A stretch of 6,816 nt of DNA from Actinomycetes bacterium (GTDB taxonomy: Bacteria; Actinomycetota; Acidimicrobiia; Acidimicrobiales; Bog-793): contig JAKAOD010000164.1 in the NCBI GenBank assembly GCA_021823365.1, positions 1-6,816 of the forward strand. The letters are read 5' to 3'. The position numbers and the translations under genes are program-made. The number at the start of each line of letters is the position of its first letter. Positions within the stretch are counted from its first letter, which is position 1. The notes under the pieces were generated by a model that was given only the letters and a program-made list of their open reading frames with translations, was not told the origin of the DNA and searched no databases. Positions 5,746 to 6,816 of this stretch are shown one piece after another.

Positions 5746-6816
5746 CTACTGCACGATGTTCTTCTCAAACCACGCGTTGATGGTGTTCTCGCGTGGTCCC
5801 CACAGGTACGGGTTGATGTTCTGCGTGCTCACTCCCGAGAGCGGCGGCAGGGCCTTCAGCGGGCTGACGCCGTCGATGACCGGGTAGTAGAGCGAGTCAC
5901 CCGTCGGGTCGCCCGACTGCATCACCTGCTGGCCCGCCGGCGAGAGGACGTACTCGGCGAACTGCTCCGCCTCGAGCTGCTCCTGCTTCGGAGCCTTGGC
6001 GTCGATGCCGATGCAGCTCGGAAGGATCGTCACGGGGTTGAGGTAGCTCACCTTGAGGTTCTTGTCGCTCAAGGCCGCGCCGATCGCCGCCGAGCTCTGG
6101 ACGAGCGCGATGTTGATCTGCCCGGAACCGAGAGCCGCGAGAGTCGGTCCGTTGGTCGGGTTGATGACGAGACCGTTCTTCTTCAGGTGGAGGAAGTAGT
6201 TCTCGCCCTTGGCGACCGATCCGACGTAGTTGAACAGCCCCGCGATGAAGGGGTACGTCGGACCGGACTGCGTGGGGTCGTTGGTCCCGACCTGACCCTT
6301 CCACTTCGGCGAGAGCAGATCTCCCCAGTTCTTCGGTGGGCTCGTGACCTTCGCGGCGTTGTAGGCCATCGCGCCGGCAAGCGTGACGCCGGTCGGGACG
6401 TAGCTCTTGTCCTTCGGCAGCGCCTGCTTGCCGAGGGAGTCCCACGACACCTTCGGCTCGAAGCCCCTGAGGAGCAGACCCTGGGTGTCGAGCCCGGCGA
6501 AGGCGGTGGAACCGTCCACCCAGAGGAGCCCCCACCTCGGGTTGTTCTTCGACGCCTCGATCTGAGTGAGGAGCGGGCCCGTCGAGTTGTCATCGAGCTG
6601 CACCGGGATGTGGTACTTCTTCGAGAACGCTTGGGTCTCGGCCTTGTCGTAGCCCTGGGCGGAGTACACGACCAGGGGGACGACGGAGGACTTCTTCACC
6701 TGCGCCTGGACGGTGCTCGCCGCAGCGCCCCCCGAGGCGGCCGCGACGGCATACGCCGCTGCCACGCCCATGGCCGCGAGGGTGGCAGCTGCGCCGGCAC
6801 GAGCGCGCAGGCCGGT
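5746..6816 (-). CDS. ABC importer periplasmic-type solute-binding protein (5' end beyond window)
   Basis: The frame is open from the right edge, so 356 residues are visible and the start probably lies outside. The first visible residues, TGLRARAG, followed by an Ala-rich hydrophobic stretch, look like a signal peptide already under way. The ATG at 6771 falls inside that stretch and is a less likely start. Numbering from that Met, the mature part begins near 25-28. It shows VVYSAQGYDKAETQAFSKKY (34-53) and DDNSTGPLLTQIEASKNNP (60-78), then the hinge-lobe pattern of AfuA/FbpA/aminoethylphosphonate-type binding proteins, with LSPAGQQVM (276-284) and YYPVIDGVSPLKALPPL (295-311) near the C-terminus. 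It captures a substrate outside the membrane and delivers it to the fused permease. The Tyr-Tyr iron ligands expected near residues 226-228 are replaced by Ser-Ser-Ala by eye alignment, and no lipobox Cys is visible. It is the first of the three operon genes seen; its promoter is outside the window. Confidence 0.9.
   Translation of the reverse strand, partial: TGLRARAGAAATLAAMGVAAAYAVAAASGGAAASTVQAQVKKSSVVPLVVYSAQGYDKAETQAFSKKYHIPVQLDDNSTGPLLTQIEASKNNPRWGLLWVDGSTAFAGLDTQGLLLRGFEPKVSWDSLGKQALPKDKSYVPTGVTLAGAMAYNAAKVTSPPKNWGDLLSPKWKGQVGTNDPTQSGPTYPFIAGLFNYVGSVAKGENYFLHLKKNGLVINPTNGPTLAALGSGQINIALVQSSAAIGAALSDKNLKVSYLNPVTILPSCIGIDAKAPKQEQLEAEQFAEYVLSPAGQQVMQSGDPTGDSLYYPVIDGVSPLKALPPLSGVSTQNINPYLWGPRENTINAWFEKNIVQ

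Noticed and set aside
1..6816. CRISPR array, tRNA, rRNA or a toxin-antitoxin/defence cassette
   Set aside because: No regularly spaced repeats, no cloverleaf or rRNA-like sequence, and all substantial coding frames are explained by transport genes, a secreted protein and a transposase remnant.

Overview
The window is very GC-rich DNA with long antisense ORFs, Ala/Arg/Gly-rich proteins, purine-rich ribosome binding sites and a secreted MTB12-like protein. Together these point to an actinobacterium (Actinomycetota). The lineage cannot be fixed further from the sequence alone.

Layout. (1) 1-107: the last 34 codons of a transposase-like gene, most like the C-terminus of IS110-family recombinases, running in from the left. 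(2) 108-321: a 214-base stretch without a convincing long gene, holding several inverted repeats and, at its end, a five-codon mini-ORF that sits on the ribosome binding site of the next gene. (3) 322-873 (+): a small secreted protein with an MTB12-like domain behind a signal peptide and three tandem AAAPRAT repeats. (4) 931-2496 (+): a 14-TM DHA2-type major facilitator exporter. (5) 2497-2613: a convergent spacer with short direct repeats and no clear intrinsic terminator. (6) 6816 down to 2614 (-): a complete-looking three-gene ABC importer operon in the order solute-binding protein (its first codons lie beyond the right edge), fused two-domain permease, ATPase. The genes are packed tightly: 2 bases separate binding protein and permease, and permease and ATPase overlap by 8 bases.

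How the genes work together. The three minus-strand genes make one binding-protein-dependent importer of the ferric-iron / 2-aminoethylphosphonate / polyamine superfamily: binding protein, one polypeptide carrying both membrane halves, and a TOBE-domain ATPase. By eye alignment the binding protein lacks the Tyr-Tyr pair that holds Fe(III) in classical FbpA proteins, and its visible N-terminus has no lipobox cysteine, so an automatic 'iron transporter' label would be unsafe. The plus-strand pair (secreted protein plus exporter) may be one transcription unit, but no shared function is evident.

The most unusual non-coding signal is a perfect 32-bp palindrome inside the start of the permease gene, with a second 18-bp palindrome just upstream of it. 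They could form strong mRNA hairpins between the binding-protein and permease coding sequences and set their relative expression. I see no CRISPR array, tRNA, rRNA or clearly new defence system. Most of the window is ordinary transport gene content.
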